The notes below the pieces were generated by a model. It was not told the DNA's origin, searched no databases, and was given only the letters and a program-made list of their open reading frames with translations. The position numbers and the translations under genes were made by a program. A stretch of 64,000 nt of DNA from Chaetorhynchus papuensis (taxonomy: Eukaryota > Chordata > Aves > Passeriformes > Rhipiduridae), in assembly GCA_013396525.1 (NCBI GenBank), contig VWYX01000354.1, positions 574,961 to 638,960 of the forward strand, in the 5' to 3' direction. Positions 27,401-42,400 of the stretch are shown here, piece after piece (position 1 is the first letter of the stretch; each line of letters begins with the position of its first letter).

Positions 27401-30400
27401 CACATATAGGCTACTGTATCAAATTTGAGCGGAGGGTGTAAGCCATGCTTCATTTATGAAGAGACCAATACAGGAATCCGCAAAATGTAAGTCTATCTTA
27501 CAAAATCCAGCTACATTGCTGAGGATTTAGAAAGGATAATGAGCTGTACTAGAAATGTAAAAACAGTCCTGTTAACATCCCCACAGCAGAGTGGAAAAAT
27601 ATCTAAAAATTTATCTGCCCGTAATTGATTTTTAACTTGTCAGCTTCTCCTGAAGCGTTACGGCCTATATCCTTTATTTTATTAATACCATTTTAGGAAA
27701 TATTACCATTTATTATCCCCAGAAATACATAGTACTTAAATTCAGTTATGTATGGCAATTTGTTCTGATTAATATGAGTTATTTAATTGATTTTAAATTT
27801 GACTTCCACTTCACAGAAAGTTGCTCCTTCATTCCAATACTGTGAGAAATCTCTGCAATGAAAGTATTTTAATTTACACATGTACCATCAGTCACTTCAA
27901 ATACCCTTCCTTCAAGAAACCTGGACCATTATATTTCAATCTTAGATCCCCCTTCTCTCATCCTCATTAAACCCTCAGAGACCCCTGTCCCCAAATTCAG
28001 TTAAGATTAACACCTCTATAGCACCAAAGAAGTTGGATGCAGAGCATAAAGCTATGGATCCGAGATGTTATGCAGGATGTTTGCCCATAGTAATGAAGAC
28101 CTGGATTTTAAACCCACCTCAAACCAGGCAGAGGTCAACCTGGATATTCTACATTTCAGGCAAAAATCTAAATGAATTGGGAAAACAGGCTGGGAAGTTC
28201 TTTTACTTTAAGGGTGTGCTTTGTTTTTTTTCTTTGGAGAGATGGTCAAAGTAAGATGATGCTGACTTTATTAGTAAAGAAGTGAAAAGGTCTTGTTTTG
28301 TTTTACTACATAAGAATAAAATGTTACAGAATTTCTAACAGTTTTTGTATTCCAATAACCTTAATTGTAACTTCCAAGACTAATTTGGAGAAGAACCCTA
28401 AAAAAATAAACATAAAAAATTACAGAAGTGAGTAACAATGTGTAAATCTTTTCATTGAGGTTTCTAATCTTACTGGGAAGAAGATTTCTGCTTCCATGCT
28501 GTTAACAGTATAAAATAGCTTAAAAAGGTCACAAGCACTCCAGAAAACTTTTTCCAGACAAGTAGCTGAGAAATCTGAACCAGAAAAAAAATGCTGAAGA
28601 ATCCAAATTTGAAAGTTTGCAAGGATGCAACAGTCAGGACACAAAGACATATTTCGGAGTTTCAAGTGAACTTCTGAAAAAGATGTGGCCACATCTAGTT
28701 ACAGTCTCCTCAGGGTTGGTTGCAATGTATCTGTGAAGGGACCTGGTCATTTGGCCAGGAGTTTTCATAAGAGCAACTTAAAAAGGGACAAAAAGGGTTA
28801 CAAAGATTGAAGATAGAGAAAAAAAGAAAAACCAGTTACAAAATTTCTGCATGGTTTTCAGTAACTTGTGAACTAGGACAGCTGATTAGGTATTAGCTTC
28901 CATTAAAACAGCAAGTCATTAGTAAAAGTTTTTATTATAAAATACTGCATAAAAATCTTATGTTATAGTGTTCAAAGTAAACGTTAAGACAACTGCAGGT
29001 CAAGACACATCTAACAAACAAGAATCATATCATATTAAACAAAAAACATGTGAAGTTTAAATTGAATTTGGATCTGTCATAGTCCAAATAAGATCAAGAT
29101 ACACTGGCAGACAAAAGCAAGGGAAATAAGCACAATGGGACACGTTAGTACTCATGTGTACAAGCCTGCTACCCTACAGTTTTGAGAACCTTACCAGAAA
29201 AACAACCATTAAAAAACCCCCAAACAACAAAACACCCTCATTTCAAAACAAAAAAAAATACTGAGCAACTGCCAGCACTAATTTCAAAACGTATTTAATG
29301 TATCCAGGCTTGTCTTCACAGTTAAATATGAAGTTATTTTAAGTAAAGAAGCAACTCACTACTGTATTATTTATTCATGTAAGCAAATACCTGACCCTCA
29401 AACCACACCACTATACCAAACAGCTGGAAGTGCTTTTCACCCACGCTGCAGTTCTGAACAGAAAAAACACTGAATCAAAGGCAAACTCAAGCTAACAATG
29501 CAGTTAAAATAAACCTTATACCCACCCAGTCCTGGGTATTCACTTATTTCTTTTATAACAGAACTCAAAACATGGCACTCAAAACCACTGAATTCCATGA
29601 AGTCTGTAAAACTACTTTAGTTTGAGTTTTTATGCTACAAAAATGCACACTGAATTACACTGACACAATACAGCTGAGTTACTTCTTTCAGACAATATGG
29701 AGACACTATTTCATAGCTGTATTACTGCAGGCATTTTAAGTGTGTGTTAAAATGTATCTGTGAAAGGTATGTTTGTACAATCACCCCATTAAACCTAGAG
29801 AAAGGATACAAAGCAAGGATAGTGCCTAATGCTAACATTCCGATCTTCTGAGATGTTTAACAACTCAAAAACAAAACACTAAATGTTATAAAAAGAATAC
29901 ATCTCTATGACCATGACTACCTACATGTACAACACATGAGAACTGTTATTTAACATCATAGAGGATGCAGAGTAAAATGACTGTTCAGAGCATCACTGCA
30001 CTGTACAAATTATCTAATTTATTATTACTGAAATAAAAACTATAGACCTGTTTCTGCCCCAAAAACTGCCTGTAAAACTATTGGTAGAAATTCAAGTATT
30101 TCTTGTTTGTATTAAGTAGCTGTGCTGGTTCTGGCCAGGATAGGGTTAATTTTTGGAGTATCCAGAAGGACTGGTTATTCTATACCACAGCACTTCACTG
30201 CCAGGGGCAGGGGGAAGGGAGTTGTTTTCCAGTCGAGGAAGCAAGGCACTGGTTCACATACTACAGGTTCCCACATGGTGAGCTTTTTTTGTGTGTGTGA
30301 ATTGTCTGTCTTGTACACCCTTTTATTAATACTGTTGCTGCTACTGTTAACTTCTCATTTCATTGCGGCTTCCAGTAAATTTTTCTTATCTCTACCTATA

Positions 30401-33400
30401 ATCTTTTCCTTTTGTGCCTCCAATTCTCCTCTCCAGCCTGTCACAGGGGAGAGGGAAGGAGCAGTGAATGAACAGTGCATGGTTTGGAGTGTTTCAGGAG
30501 GAACACTAAATTGGGGAACACTGATCATAAACCTCAATAGCCTTATTTGGTGCCCAATGGGGTACAAAGGATTGAGACTATCAGATCTGACCAGAGTGGT
30601 TTGAAACAAATTTGATTTAAGCATTTGCTGTATTAGGCAGGGAGTCAATGGTCACAATGCTGCTTGGTCTGTTCACAGGGCTGTGGCATCTAACCCTGTA
30701 TATGTTCCTGTGTATGCCCTGGGTGCCCACCATGGTGTTCTTTTTCAGAGCAGGGAGAGAGAGAGGGATCAGGATTGCTGTATTGCTGTACTGTGGGAGA
30801 CTAGTTTATGACATGATAACATGAAGGGCAATGAGGGTCATTTGGGATGTGTGTTCAGTAATGCTCTTTTACCCTTCCTTTGGGGTCTACTTTTGGGAGT
30901 CCATTAAATCGTACCTAGTCTGTGGGGGAACAGGGACAGATTTTTATGCCCTTTGCCTCTTTCATGCCTGTTAAAACAGCTTTTGAGAATTTTCGATTTC
31001 CTTTGGTTGTTAAAAAAAGCATGGTCTTGTTGCTATGTCTCCTGAGTACAGTCTATACCATGTTCAGCATCAGCGTGGCCCACACCACATTTAGAGTCAG
31101 GAGAGAGATTTGTAGGAAGGTCTCTCCTGTGGGTCGATTGTCATGAGTTGCATGGAATGTGGAAGAAAATGGGCCAGTTTGGTGGGAAATTCTCTGCTTC
31201 AATGGTTTGGAAGTTCACCCCTGAATGACTAAAGGCTCTTGATAAAGAACAGAGTATTTTCAAGGAGAATGCTGTGGCAACTCCAGAGAGAAGCAAATTA
31301 TTGCAGTGTGTTGAGCCCTGGCTACTCTTTACCAGGCATAGTTCAATAGTAGACAGCTCCTCAGGGATAAGAGGAGGAAAGCAGACCAACAGGCACTGAG
31401 ACCACTCAAACAGCAGCTGAACCAGTGGAAGAACCAATGCCAGTAGTAGTCACCCCTGTACAGAAGAAGAAATCCAAGATCAAATCAGTTCACTTAGTGA
31501 GGGGTGAAGAGGAAGTAGAACCCTCACAACACCAGGGAGAGGAAGGGCCAAAGATAATCACCCAATCCCTATCCCTGAGTGAGCTGTGAGATATGCAGAA
31601 AGATTTCAGCTGCTGGGGGAATGAGGCTCTGGTGACCTGGCTGCTCCACTGCTGGGGTATCATGGCCCATAATATGAAACTAGATGGTAGTGAAGCCAAG
31701 CAACTGGGATTCCAGTCCTGGGACATGGGCATTGACAAGGGGTTTGGGAAGAAGACAAACTGTCAGCCTCTGGAGGTGACTCCTGCCATGCAGGAGGGAA
31801 GATAATTCTCTCAAGGACAATCTAGTAGTGCACCCCAGCAGGTAGAATGCCATGGAAAAAAGGTATCCAGTACCTGAATCAGATGTGCTGGAAGCAATCT
31901 ACAGAGATTCAAATAACAAGCAGTCTCCTGTAGATTCAGATCAGGCCCAGTGTACACAACCCACGTGTTAGAAATTTGTACAGAATGTGCCACTGCCATA
32001 TGCCAACTCACTGGCATTAAGGACAACGAAAGGAAGAGAACAAACAGTGCTTTGTGTGACTACCCAACTCCAGCACTACGAAGATCATCCTGACCCAAAC
32101 CTCAGCTGTGGAGATTGTCCAAGACTGTGGACAGACTTGAAAAAGTCAGTGAGGAAATGTCCCATGCCCTGCCAGTATGGACCAAGCAAGGAACCCCATA
32201 CTCAAGAGAGGATACACAAAACAAGGTAAGCTGTGTTTTTCCTGTGAGCAAAAGAGAGGACATGAGGAAGTGGGGTGAAAAATCCACCTCTGCCTGAGCA
32301 GTACGGGTACGTGAGCTGAACAGAAGAACAACCACCACAGGAAATTCTTCAAGGATAAACGTCATTCCAGTTTTCAGTAGGCAAGTCCTCAAATAGAAGA
32401 GCTGATGTTATTTCTGATCCTCTAGAAGGGACCTCCAGTTCATATTTACAAGGAGTGAGCAATGAGAACTATGAGCAGCACTAAATGGACCCTGCCCCCA
32501 GCCAGATGGGGGAAAGGGACAGTCAGATCTATGGGACTCTGCAGATCGAATGGCCTGGCACATCAGACCCACAAGAGTGTAAGGCTTTAGCTGACACCAG
32601 CACACAACGTACCCTGATGCCATCAAGATACGTAGGGGCAGAAGCCATCTGTATTTCTGGGGTGACAGGGGGATCCCAACAGCTGACTGTACTGGAAGCT
32701 GAAGTGAATCAGCTGGAATTTGGAATAAATGGCAAAACTACCCCATTGTGACTGACCCAGAAGCACCATGCATCCTTGGCAGAGATTACTTCCACAGAGG
32801 GTATTTCAAGGACCCAAAAGGGCATTGTTGGGCTTTTGGGATAGATGCTCTAGAGACAGAGGAAATAAGACAGCTGAATACCTTGCCTGGTCTGTCAGAG
32901 GACCTTTCTGTTCTGGGACTGCTGAGAGCTGAAGAACAACAGGTACTAACTGCTACCACAATGGCCACTGTTGACAATACCACACCAACTGAGACTCTGT
33001 GACCTCCATCCATGAGATGATCTGTAAACTGGAGAGCCAGGGAATGTCAGCAAGACTCACACTTTAATAGCCCATATGGCCAGTGTGTTAAGTCCAATGG
33101 AGAGTGGAGATTGACAGGGGACTGTCGTGGCCTGAATGAAGTCACGCCATCACTGAGTGCTGCTGTGCCAGACATGCTTGAACTTCAGTATGAACTGGAG
33201 TCCAAGGCAGGGAAGTAGTGCCAATACATTTTTTCTTCCATTCCTCTGGCAGGAGAATGCAGGCCACAGTTTGCTTTCACCTGAGGAGTGTGCAGTATAC
33301 TTGGAACCGACTGTCCCAAGGGAGCAAACACAGCTCCACTATTTGCCATCCAGAATCCACTGGAAAAGGGTGAGGCTCCAGAACGCTTGCAGTATATTGA

Positions 33401-36400
33401 TGACATCATTGTATGGGGGAACACAGCAGAGGAAGTTTTAGAGAAAAGGGAGAAGATAATCCAAATCCTCCAGAAGGCCAATTATGCCATAAAGCAAAGT
33501 AAGGTCAAGGGACCTGTCCAGGAAATTCAGTTTTCAGGAGTAAAATGGCAAGACGGACATCATCAAAGTCCAATGGATGTGGTCAACAAAATAGCTATGT
33601 TCCCACCAGTGAGCAAATGGGAAGCACAAGCCTTCCTAGGTACTGTGGGTTTTTGAAGAATGCATATTCCAGATTACATTCAGATTGTCAGGCCTCTCTA
33701 TCATGTGACACAGAAGAACAATTTCAAGTGGGATCTGGAATAAGCTTTTGAATAAAATAAACAGGATCATGCAGTAGCCCTTGGGCCAGTCAACACAGAA
33801 CAACATGTGAAAAATGTGCTCTACACTGCAGTCAGGGAGAATGGTCCTTCCTGAAGTCTCAGGTAAAAAGTACCTGGAGAGACTCAAGGACAGCCCCTGG
33901 AGTTTTGGAGTAGGGATACAAAAGATCCAAGGCCTCCTAATCCCAACTGAAAAAAAGATACTGGCAACTTATGAAGGGGTTCGAGCTGCTTCAGAAGTGA
34001 TTGGCACCAATGTACAGCTACTCCTGGCATCCTGACTGCCACTCCTGGGCTGGATGTGCAAGGGGGAAGCCCCTTCCACACATGATGTCAATGATGCTAT
34101 GTGGAGCAAGTGGGTCATGCTGGTAACACAGCAAATCAAAACAGGAAACCCCAATCACCCTTGGATCTTGCAATTCATCACACACTGGCCCAAAGGTGAA
34201 AATTTCGAACTATCATCATCAGAGGAGCAAGAAAAGGTGACATGTGCTGAGGAGACCATACCATATAATCAGCTACCAGAAAATGAAAAGTGATAGTCTC
34301 CTCACTGATGGTTCCTGCTGTATTGAAGGGACACATCGAATATGGAAAGCTGTTGTACTGAGTCCTGTAAGGCAAGCCACAGAAGCTATTGAGGGATAAG
34401 GTGGATCAAGTCAGGTTGTACAGCTGAAAGCCACCCAGCTGGCTTTAGATATCACAGAATGAGATAAAATGGCCAACACTTTACTTCTACAACGAGCCAT
34501 GGACGGTAGCAAATGCTCTGTGGCGGAGGCTGGACTGATGGAAAAAGACCGATTGGCAGGACAGAGGGAAAACTAACCGGGCTGTTTTATTGTGGCAACA
34601 CATCACTAATGGGGTAGAGAAGTTGGCTGTTAAAGTCTGTCATGCAGATGCTCTCTGAACCCAAGAGGTGGGCTACTGAAGAACACTGAAACAATGGACA
34701 GGTGGACAGAGCTGCCAAGATTAAAGTGTGTTAGGTGCATCTGGACTGGAAACATAAGGGTGAATTATTTCTGGCTCAGTGGGCTCATGATGCCTCACAT
34801 CATCAGGAAAGAGATGCAACATACTGATGGGCTCATGAATGACGGGTGGATTTAACCCTTGACAGTATCTTACAGGTTATCCACAACTGTGAAACGTGCA
34901 CTGCAATCACACAGACCAAGCAGGTAAAGCCCCTGTTGTACGGAGGACGATGGTCACAAGTAAGTGTGGGAAAGCCTGGCAGATTGATTATATCACACTT
35001 CACAAACCTGCCATGACAAGCTCTACATGCTTATAATGACAGGAACAACCACTGGATGGCTGGGGACATAGCCTGTGCCTCATGCCACTGCCCAGAACAC
35101 CACTTTGGGCCTTGAAAATCAAGTCCTGTAGCGACATGGCACCCTCAAAGAACCGAATCAGACAATGGGACTCATTTCAAAAACAGCCTCATAGACACCT
35201 GGGCCAAAGTACTGAGTGGGTGTATCATACTCCCTGTCACGCACCAGCCTCTGGGAAAACTGAACTGCACAACAGACTGTTAAAAACCACACTGAAAGCA
35301 ATGAGTGAAAGGACCACCAAACATGGGGAGAGGCATTTAGCAAAGGCCACCTAGTTAGTTAACACCAGAGGCTCTACCAAGTGAACTGGGCCTGTCCAAA
35401 CAGAACCTCCATATACCATAAAAGGGGATTAAGTCCCCGTGGTGCTTATGAAGAATGTGTTAGGGAAGTAGTTTGGATTAGTCCTTCCTCAAGCAAACGC
35501 AAAAGCCATCCAAAGGGTAGGCAAACCCATCCATGTTTTTGCTCAAGGACCTGGGTGCACTTGGTTGGTAATGCAGAGGGATGGGGAAACATTATGTGTA
35601 CCTCAGTGGGATTTGATTTTTATGTGAGAGCAGTCTGTAATATCGAATTTTAAAACACTGGCTGCTGAATGACACTGTCACTGTATGCTGTAACTACCAT
35701 GGACAATGAGTATGGACTGCTTCAGATACACCAATCATGAGCTCCTGATACAGCCTGCAATTAGCCAGGAGCACATGAGTTGGAAGGTGTAGGATCCGGG
35801 CATAATGTAGATGGTACAGAATAAAGGGTGGATAATATCCTGGTTCTGGTCAGGACAGGGTTAATTTCTGCACCAGCCAGGAGGGCCACTTATTTTGTAC
35901 CACCTCACTTCATTGCCAGGGTTGGGGAAGTGAGTCTTTCTCCAATGGGGGAAGATGGCAGTAGCTCCCATATTGTGATCCCCCCCCACCCCGTCATGAG
36001 CTTTTGTTTGCATGAGAATTGTTCACCTCTCTTGCACACCCTTCTAATAACATTCTTGCTTTTATTGTTCCATTTCTTATTTCACTGCTGTTTCCAATAA
36101 ATTGTTCTTATCTCAACCTATAATCTTTACCTCTTCTCCACAGAGGGGAACTCCTTTGTGCTGGAAACATACATGCTAAAAATACAGACTACAAATTAGT
36201 TGTATGTAATCACAACTTTCTTTACCTTAATTTAAACCCATCTATCTTACTTCATGGCCCACAGACAGGATATTAAATCCTAGAAATACTGCCAATAAAA
36301 CAAAGCCTCCAAACATCTCTTTTTGTATAATGTTATTACAAAGGTTAAAACCTGGTTTAATTGATGATGCTATACAGAGCCTGCAAGTTTTGCCTTTTGA

Positions 36401-39400
36401 AGCTAATATAACTAGTCAGAACTCCTCAAGATGAAATATCTGCCTGACAAAACCCCTCGGATATCACTCACTGAGGTGTGTGCATTTCCCCCGCTTTTTC
36501 CACAAATAGAAGCAGAAACCCCTCACTCCCTTCTTTTCCTCCCAAATTCCCTCTTTCTGATCTGCTTTGAGAGACTGGTTCACTGTTTATTTTGCCACAG
36601 AATTAAGTTTACTTTTCAACATCTAAACACTATTTTCTAGTTCATTAGAGTTTTTAAAAATGCTCATTAATAATACAATCCTGTAGCTCTTAAGTGCACT
36701 TGAAGCCCTCAAACATCATGAAACACAGTCCAGATGAACATAGCATGCTGAGAAAAGTTAAATATCTCAACAAATTTAAATTCTGTAGTTTTACAGCACT
36801 GATCCACTGGTCCCTACACCCGTGTCAACATCAATTCATGCTCCTTAACAAGCAATCCACACTACTGTTGCAAAATAATGATATGGATTACATGGCAGTC
36901 ATTCATAAACCTAATATGAATCATTAAGCATCAGGGTAATTTTGAAATGACAACTGGAATTTTACCAATAAAAAATGAAAATTAGTCCGTGTCTTATAAA
37001 AAAATTTTTGTAACAATTTAGATTTTTCCAGGCCTTGCAGCACGGACTATGGCTGAAGAAGTGGAAGAGGGCAAGTGTGCCGCCTCTTCATTGTCAATAT
37101 CAATTTCAAAACAAATACTGTGCAAATGATTCTTTAACCTCACCTAAAACTTCAGCTTTTATCATGAAAGTCCTAAGGAAAGCTTTTTAAATAACAAAAA
37201 AATTAAATAAAAAACAAAGCTAGAACACAGTGTGCTGCAATCTCTTCAAGTTTTAAGAACTTCGTTAAATAAAATTTATTTCTTTCTCTGAATAACTAAA
37301 AAAAAAAAAGAAAATTAGATTATTTTTTAAATTACTTGTTGTGATTTTAAAAATATGACATTGCACCCATTTTTCCATTATAAGCTATGCACAACAAAGT
37401 CTCAGTATCTGGAGCTTTTAAAATGCTTCTAAAAAGATCCATTCACTTTGTTGTAATAATGTGAAAATACAGTATGCTTTCTGACAATTATGCAAACAAG
37501 TTTATTAAATGCAACCAACCTACAGAACCATATTATAGAACTAAGCAACTTTCTGGACCATCAACTTTAATCACATGGGAAAAAAAAGACCAAGAAATAA
37601 AGCCGTCCAAAACACAAAAAAAGGAGGAAAACAAAGTAATCAGATGGCAAAAAGAAACACCATTAGATGTGGAGATTAACTTAATGGGAAGAACTATTAA
37701 TTGGTTTAACATTAAAATGGAGCAGGAAAAAAACTTTCTAAATGAAAATAATTTTTGAAGACCACAATGATTAGGGAAGAGCTTTCTATTCATAACCTTC
37801 TTTGCTGTGGGAGTGTGACCCACAAGTACATTTTTTGGACAAAAAGGAAAGAAATCCAAGTTATCAGTCAGGATTTCACATTACAAGAACCTGTATGACA
37901 CAAGGTGCACATTTGTTTTAAGTTTTGCAAAAAGGTTTGTTAAGTTTTTGCAGAAGCTGAAATGCCAGGTCAACTCAGAATGGAAACCTTCTGGTGTGAC
38001 ACCTCCAAGCAGTGCGAATTTTTTGATAACATGGCCAAACAGTCCTTTCAGAAAAAAAAAAAAACCAGATTATTTTCAGTAGTCATGCCACCATGTTCTT
38101 CAGTTTTTTCTAAGCACCCTTAGCTTCTCAGTCTGAGTCAGTACATAAAAACATGCTACTGAATCTTGCCATCACCAATCTCTGCCCCTTACGACAAGAA
38201 GCCTTGCTCCTAAGCAAACAGCTGTTCCACCAGGACAGACATTCTGAAAGGCAACCCTGAGCCTACAAGCTTGAAGGCAAGCTGGGGTGGACATCAAAGC
38301 CTTCTGACTGTTCTCCTCTTCTCTTCTGCCTGTTCTGACTCTGCTTCAATGAAGAGGTTTGATACTGACAGTCCCACACCTTTGCTGTGCCTCTGCCACC
38401 CCCTGCTCTGTGTACTGGAGTCCTGTGAGCACCTGTAACTTGCTTACTCTCCCCCTAACCAGGGTGTGCCGAGCTCATGAGGCATATTAGTGCGACAGAG
38501 AAGTGGGTGGGGAAAAAGAACACAACTGGGAAATGCTTTCTTTGCTAAGGAAGGACTTTCCTTCAGAGTCCTCTTTCTGACAGGTAACGTATGAGTACTC
38601 CCTGCATGACTACCTTTAAATTAATGCCATATATTAGCTTGCTCTTATTCTGATTTATTTCAACAAAGATTTATTTTCAATGACATGGAAATTACCCACT
38701 ACTGTTGACTAGATGATTCCTAAATAATTAAAATGACCCTTTGAGTTTTCCAATAGCTTTTACTACTGATGTAATTTAAAACAAAACAAATGCATTCAAA
38801 GTCCTTTGGATTCAAAACTACAATATTACCCTACCACTCTATTGTGAGCTTGAGCTGTTATCTTTGCACTGCTAGCAACTATTAGGCACGTGTGCTCTCA
38901 GTGGAAGGAAAACTGCATTACAAAATTTTCAGAAATTCGTATCCTATTGCCCTGTAAACCTCAAACTACTACCCAGAACAGCTAAGGGAACTGCTTTATT
39001 TTCTGCTGATGATTAAAATCATAACACATTTTCTGCGCTGAAGCACCTGGAGTGTTCACTTCGCCAACTAAGTTCTCTGAGCACTGGCAGTCACATTTAT
39101 CTGTTTTACATAGTTCAGTTCTGATCTACTAAGGACCTTAAGCCACAACAAAAATTCATAAATATTTAAAAGCAATGCATTCTGTAAACACATTTGACCA
39201 AATGAAACTACAGTAACAATAGCAACTAGGTTCTCAAAAATACTCAAGTTATCTAAAATACAAAAAATTCCCTATTTCTCACATTTGGATTACTCCAGTC
39301 TTAAAACCGAATTTTTTGTATTTTACCTCTGCTGTCAAGATAAATGTAACAGCAACATTCGGCAGACAAATATAAAGTATTGGAAGAAACTTCTAACATT

Positions 39401-42400
39401 CTCACATTTTAACTTTTTCTAACCAACACATGAATTGAGTAATATACTTGAAACTGCAAAACTCAGCCAAAGAAGATGCAACAATACCAGAAGCAATGTT
39501 AATAACTGACCACTAAAGACTAGTGAGTGTTACAAGAAAACCACAGGGGTGAGAAAAGGAAAAGAAGCACCAGAGTCACAACCCACCCAGCATTGCACTG
39601 GCCAGCTTGCTGTGTTCTCATAAAAAATTTGGAGTACTGCTGCACTAGAAACAGAAGTGCTGCCTGATGGGACTTGGAGGAAAGGTGTGAGAAGCGGTAT
39701 CCTACAGACAGACACACTGTTAAGATATGGACAATACAACATTTCATTCTGAATTAGAAATGGGAAAATGTGATGTGCCCTACAGATAAAGCAGCCAGAA
39801 AGTAGGAAAAGCAACCCCACACTTTACCTGCATAAAGCACTCACAGTGAGCACAAACAGAAGCAGCAGATTCTGACTGGAACATTCAAACCAAAGGGTAG
39901 AGGCCAAATAGTTCCCCAGGAACTCTCCACTACTGCCAGCCATTGAGGGCAGAGGACTACTGCTAACAGCTGAGCTATAGTTCAGCCAGGGATTTTATTC
40001 AATCTCCTTGTGGGACTACAACATACCCCTGCAGCAAAAGAGATTGAGCTGAAAAAAGCATTTTTGTTGGGTTTTGTGGTTTTTTCTGTTGCTCTGCTGT
40101 TCAAAACTATTACTGCATTAAAAAATACACACTGAAATCAGAATTATTAAAACAGTGGTACATAAATGCTGGCATAAGGCAGCCAGCAACACATTCACAA
40201 GAATTCATTTAAGGAAGGACTACTGCACACATTATTCAGTCATTTGGACCAACCTATTTTTATAGGCAAAAAAATACAGCTTTACCTCTTTTTAGAAAGA
40301 GAGAGGGATGGCACAGTCACTGAACAGAAAAAAAAAGATCAAAGGCTATTTACTTTACTAGTGTAAACATAAACCTCTCAAACTATTTTTCAGTTTTGCA
40401 AAGACACTTTTAGAAGATTGTTTGAACCAAGTGTCTCAGGACAATTATTGTATTTTCAATTAGCATAACAGCTACAAAAAATACTTTATAAACTGCATAC
40501 CTCTAGTACTGCAGGTTCACAGTCACCTCTGAGAGAATGAGTAACATTAAATCATCCAAAACACTGCTTCTTCCCTTCTTTTAAATTTAAATATGCAAAA
40601 TGCTACAGAAAATTTACTGGTTTAATATCCTTAAAAACACAGTCTGACATTCCCCAAAAAAAGAAAAAGGAAAGTCAACTGAATGTACTCTTTGCTCATC
40701 TTTTATCATGACAGAACCTGCACTGAATTCTTCTGTTTCTGTACAAGAGGTAAAGCAACACATAAAAACTCACATTTTCTAGAGTCAGAATTTCAAGCCT
40801 AACATTCACCTACTCTAATTTTTCAATTATTTACTAACTTTCTGTAATCCAGCCTTTTCTGAAGGCTGTAAGTACAATATTTGCTCACAATCAAGCACCA
40901 TGAAACAGACCAGTGAGGCATGATTATTACAGAGATTCTATCCATTTAACCCATATAAAATTTAAAAAACACCTATCTAAGAATGCAGAAATTCAGTGAA
41001 TTAATTAATATGAAACCACCCATGGTAATATGGAATCTAAAGTAAGAATTACAGTGTCAAGACTGCCCTGTGTAATTGTTTTCACCATTATACCCAGCTG
41101 TATGTTCTCAAATTAATGTTGTATGTAAGAAATATTAGAACTGCCAACATTTGTAGCAGTTGTCAGAATGGGAAGTTCCTTCAGTTGCTGTAAGAGTCAG
41201 TTGCTCAATTGAAAAAGATGTGCAGTAAAGCAGAGAAAGAATATCCAGTATGAAATCTGATCACACACCAAACAGGAATCAACAACATGCCACAACTGAA
41301 TAATACTAAGAGGGTTCTCAAGTGTACTTTAAATACAGAAATGAAAATAGAGTAGATACACTAAAGGAAAGAACACTTGACATGGATGTTTTCCACTGTA
41401 ATGTGTACAAGTGGATCAAAGTGCAATCAGAAAAGAGAGGCTTAACTGAAGCAGGTAACTACTGCCTTCAGTACAAGAACCATACATGAACTAGTACACC
41501 TTACTTTGTGCTTTACTGTGTTGAAGAGAAAAAGGCTTGCTGAAAGTAACCTGTTCCTTTGTCGTTTACAGTCAGTATTTATGACCCAGGTTATGTAAAA
41601 ATTGCACAGTGTCAAGAAAAAACATAAAAAAATTTCTTTACATACACAATTGTCTTACATTACAGTATTTGTCAACGTATGACATTGTTTGAGTATTTTG
41701 GGTGGCCAGGTGTACTTATGTCTGCGTAAAAGCTGGACCTCTTTAATAAACAAAAGTGGAAGACACAGAGTACAAGACCAGTGTCAGACCAGAGTCTGTT
41801 TTGGTCTTCTTTTTAAAATGACACTATTTAACTAGACCAACTTGCAAGTATGAACAGGGCAGCAAGCCATCTTACAAAAAAAAATTCAATTACATACTAA
41901 TTATGCAATATTTTAAATTAAAACCCAATATGATTATCAAATATTACTTTTCCCCCTCTCAAAGCCCTCAAAATAGAATTTTCTTACACAATACCATACC
42001 ACTCTATAAAAATCAACTATGCCAAAGTAACACACTATCACTAATGACACACATCTCATTCTCACAGTCTTCTTGAACTCTTCTTCCCTAAAAATGAAGT
42101 AAAGCTAAGTAAAAGACTCTTGAAAGGTCATGAACAATGCACAGTAAAGTCCTGACCTTCGCTTGACTCAAACTGTATCTAACAGGTATTATCAGATAAC
42201 AGAAACACAAACTATCAGCAGATTTAGACCTGAAGATCCAGTATTTCTCAAGATACAGATCAAAACAGATTAGCTCTTAAAAACAAGTAGAGAACTCTCA
42301 CTTTCTGTAAGAATTGTGCTTGTGCTGATTGAAAGGTTTGACACTGACGTTCCAAACAGTAACAGCAGTTCATAAAACATAATGGTCCAAAATGACTTTC

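Larger units (their letters stand above)
30121..36150 (+). mobile_element. ERVL-like endogenous retrovirus, near full length, inactive
   Basis: About 6.0 kb with the order LTR, primer binding site, gag-like region, protease, reverse transcriptase, RNase H, integrase, LTR. This is the class III (ERVL-type) layout. There is no room for an envelope gene between integrase and the 3' LTR. Every coding region is broken by stops and frameshifts; the longest uninterrupted pol piece is about 120 codons, so it cannot produce virus. The LTRs agree only at roughly three quarters of positions by eye over their first 90 bases, which points to an old insertion. It lies in WAC intron 7, inverted to the gene. 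The 3' end is approximate because the 3' LTR is shortened. Confidence 0.92.

Noticed and set aside
30122..30604. Longest open frame in the window (160 codons, + strand)
   Set aside because: It lies across the 5' LTR and primer site of the provirus, is low in complexity, and has no domain. It is a chance frame in non-coding LTR sequence.
37474..37758. 94-codon + strand open frame with Lys-rich product
   Set aside because: The A-rich sequence explains the lysine-rich translation. No family resemblance or gene context.
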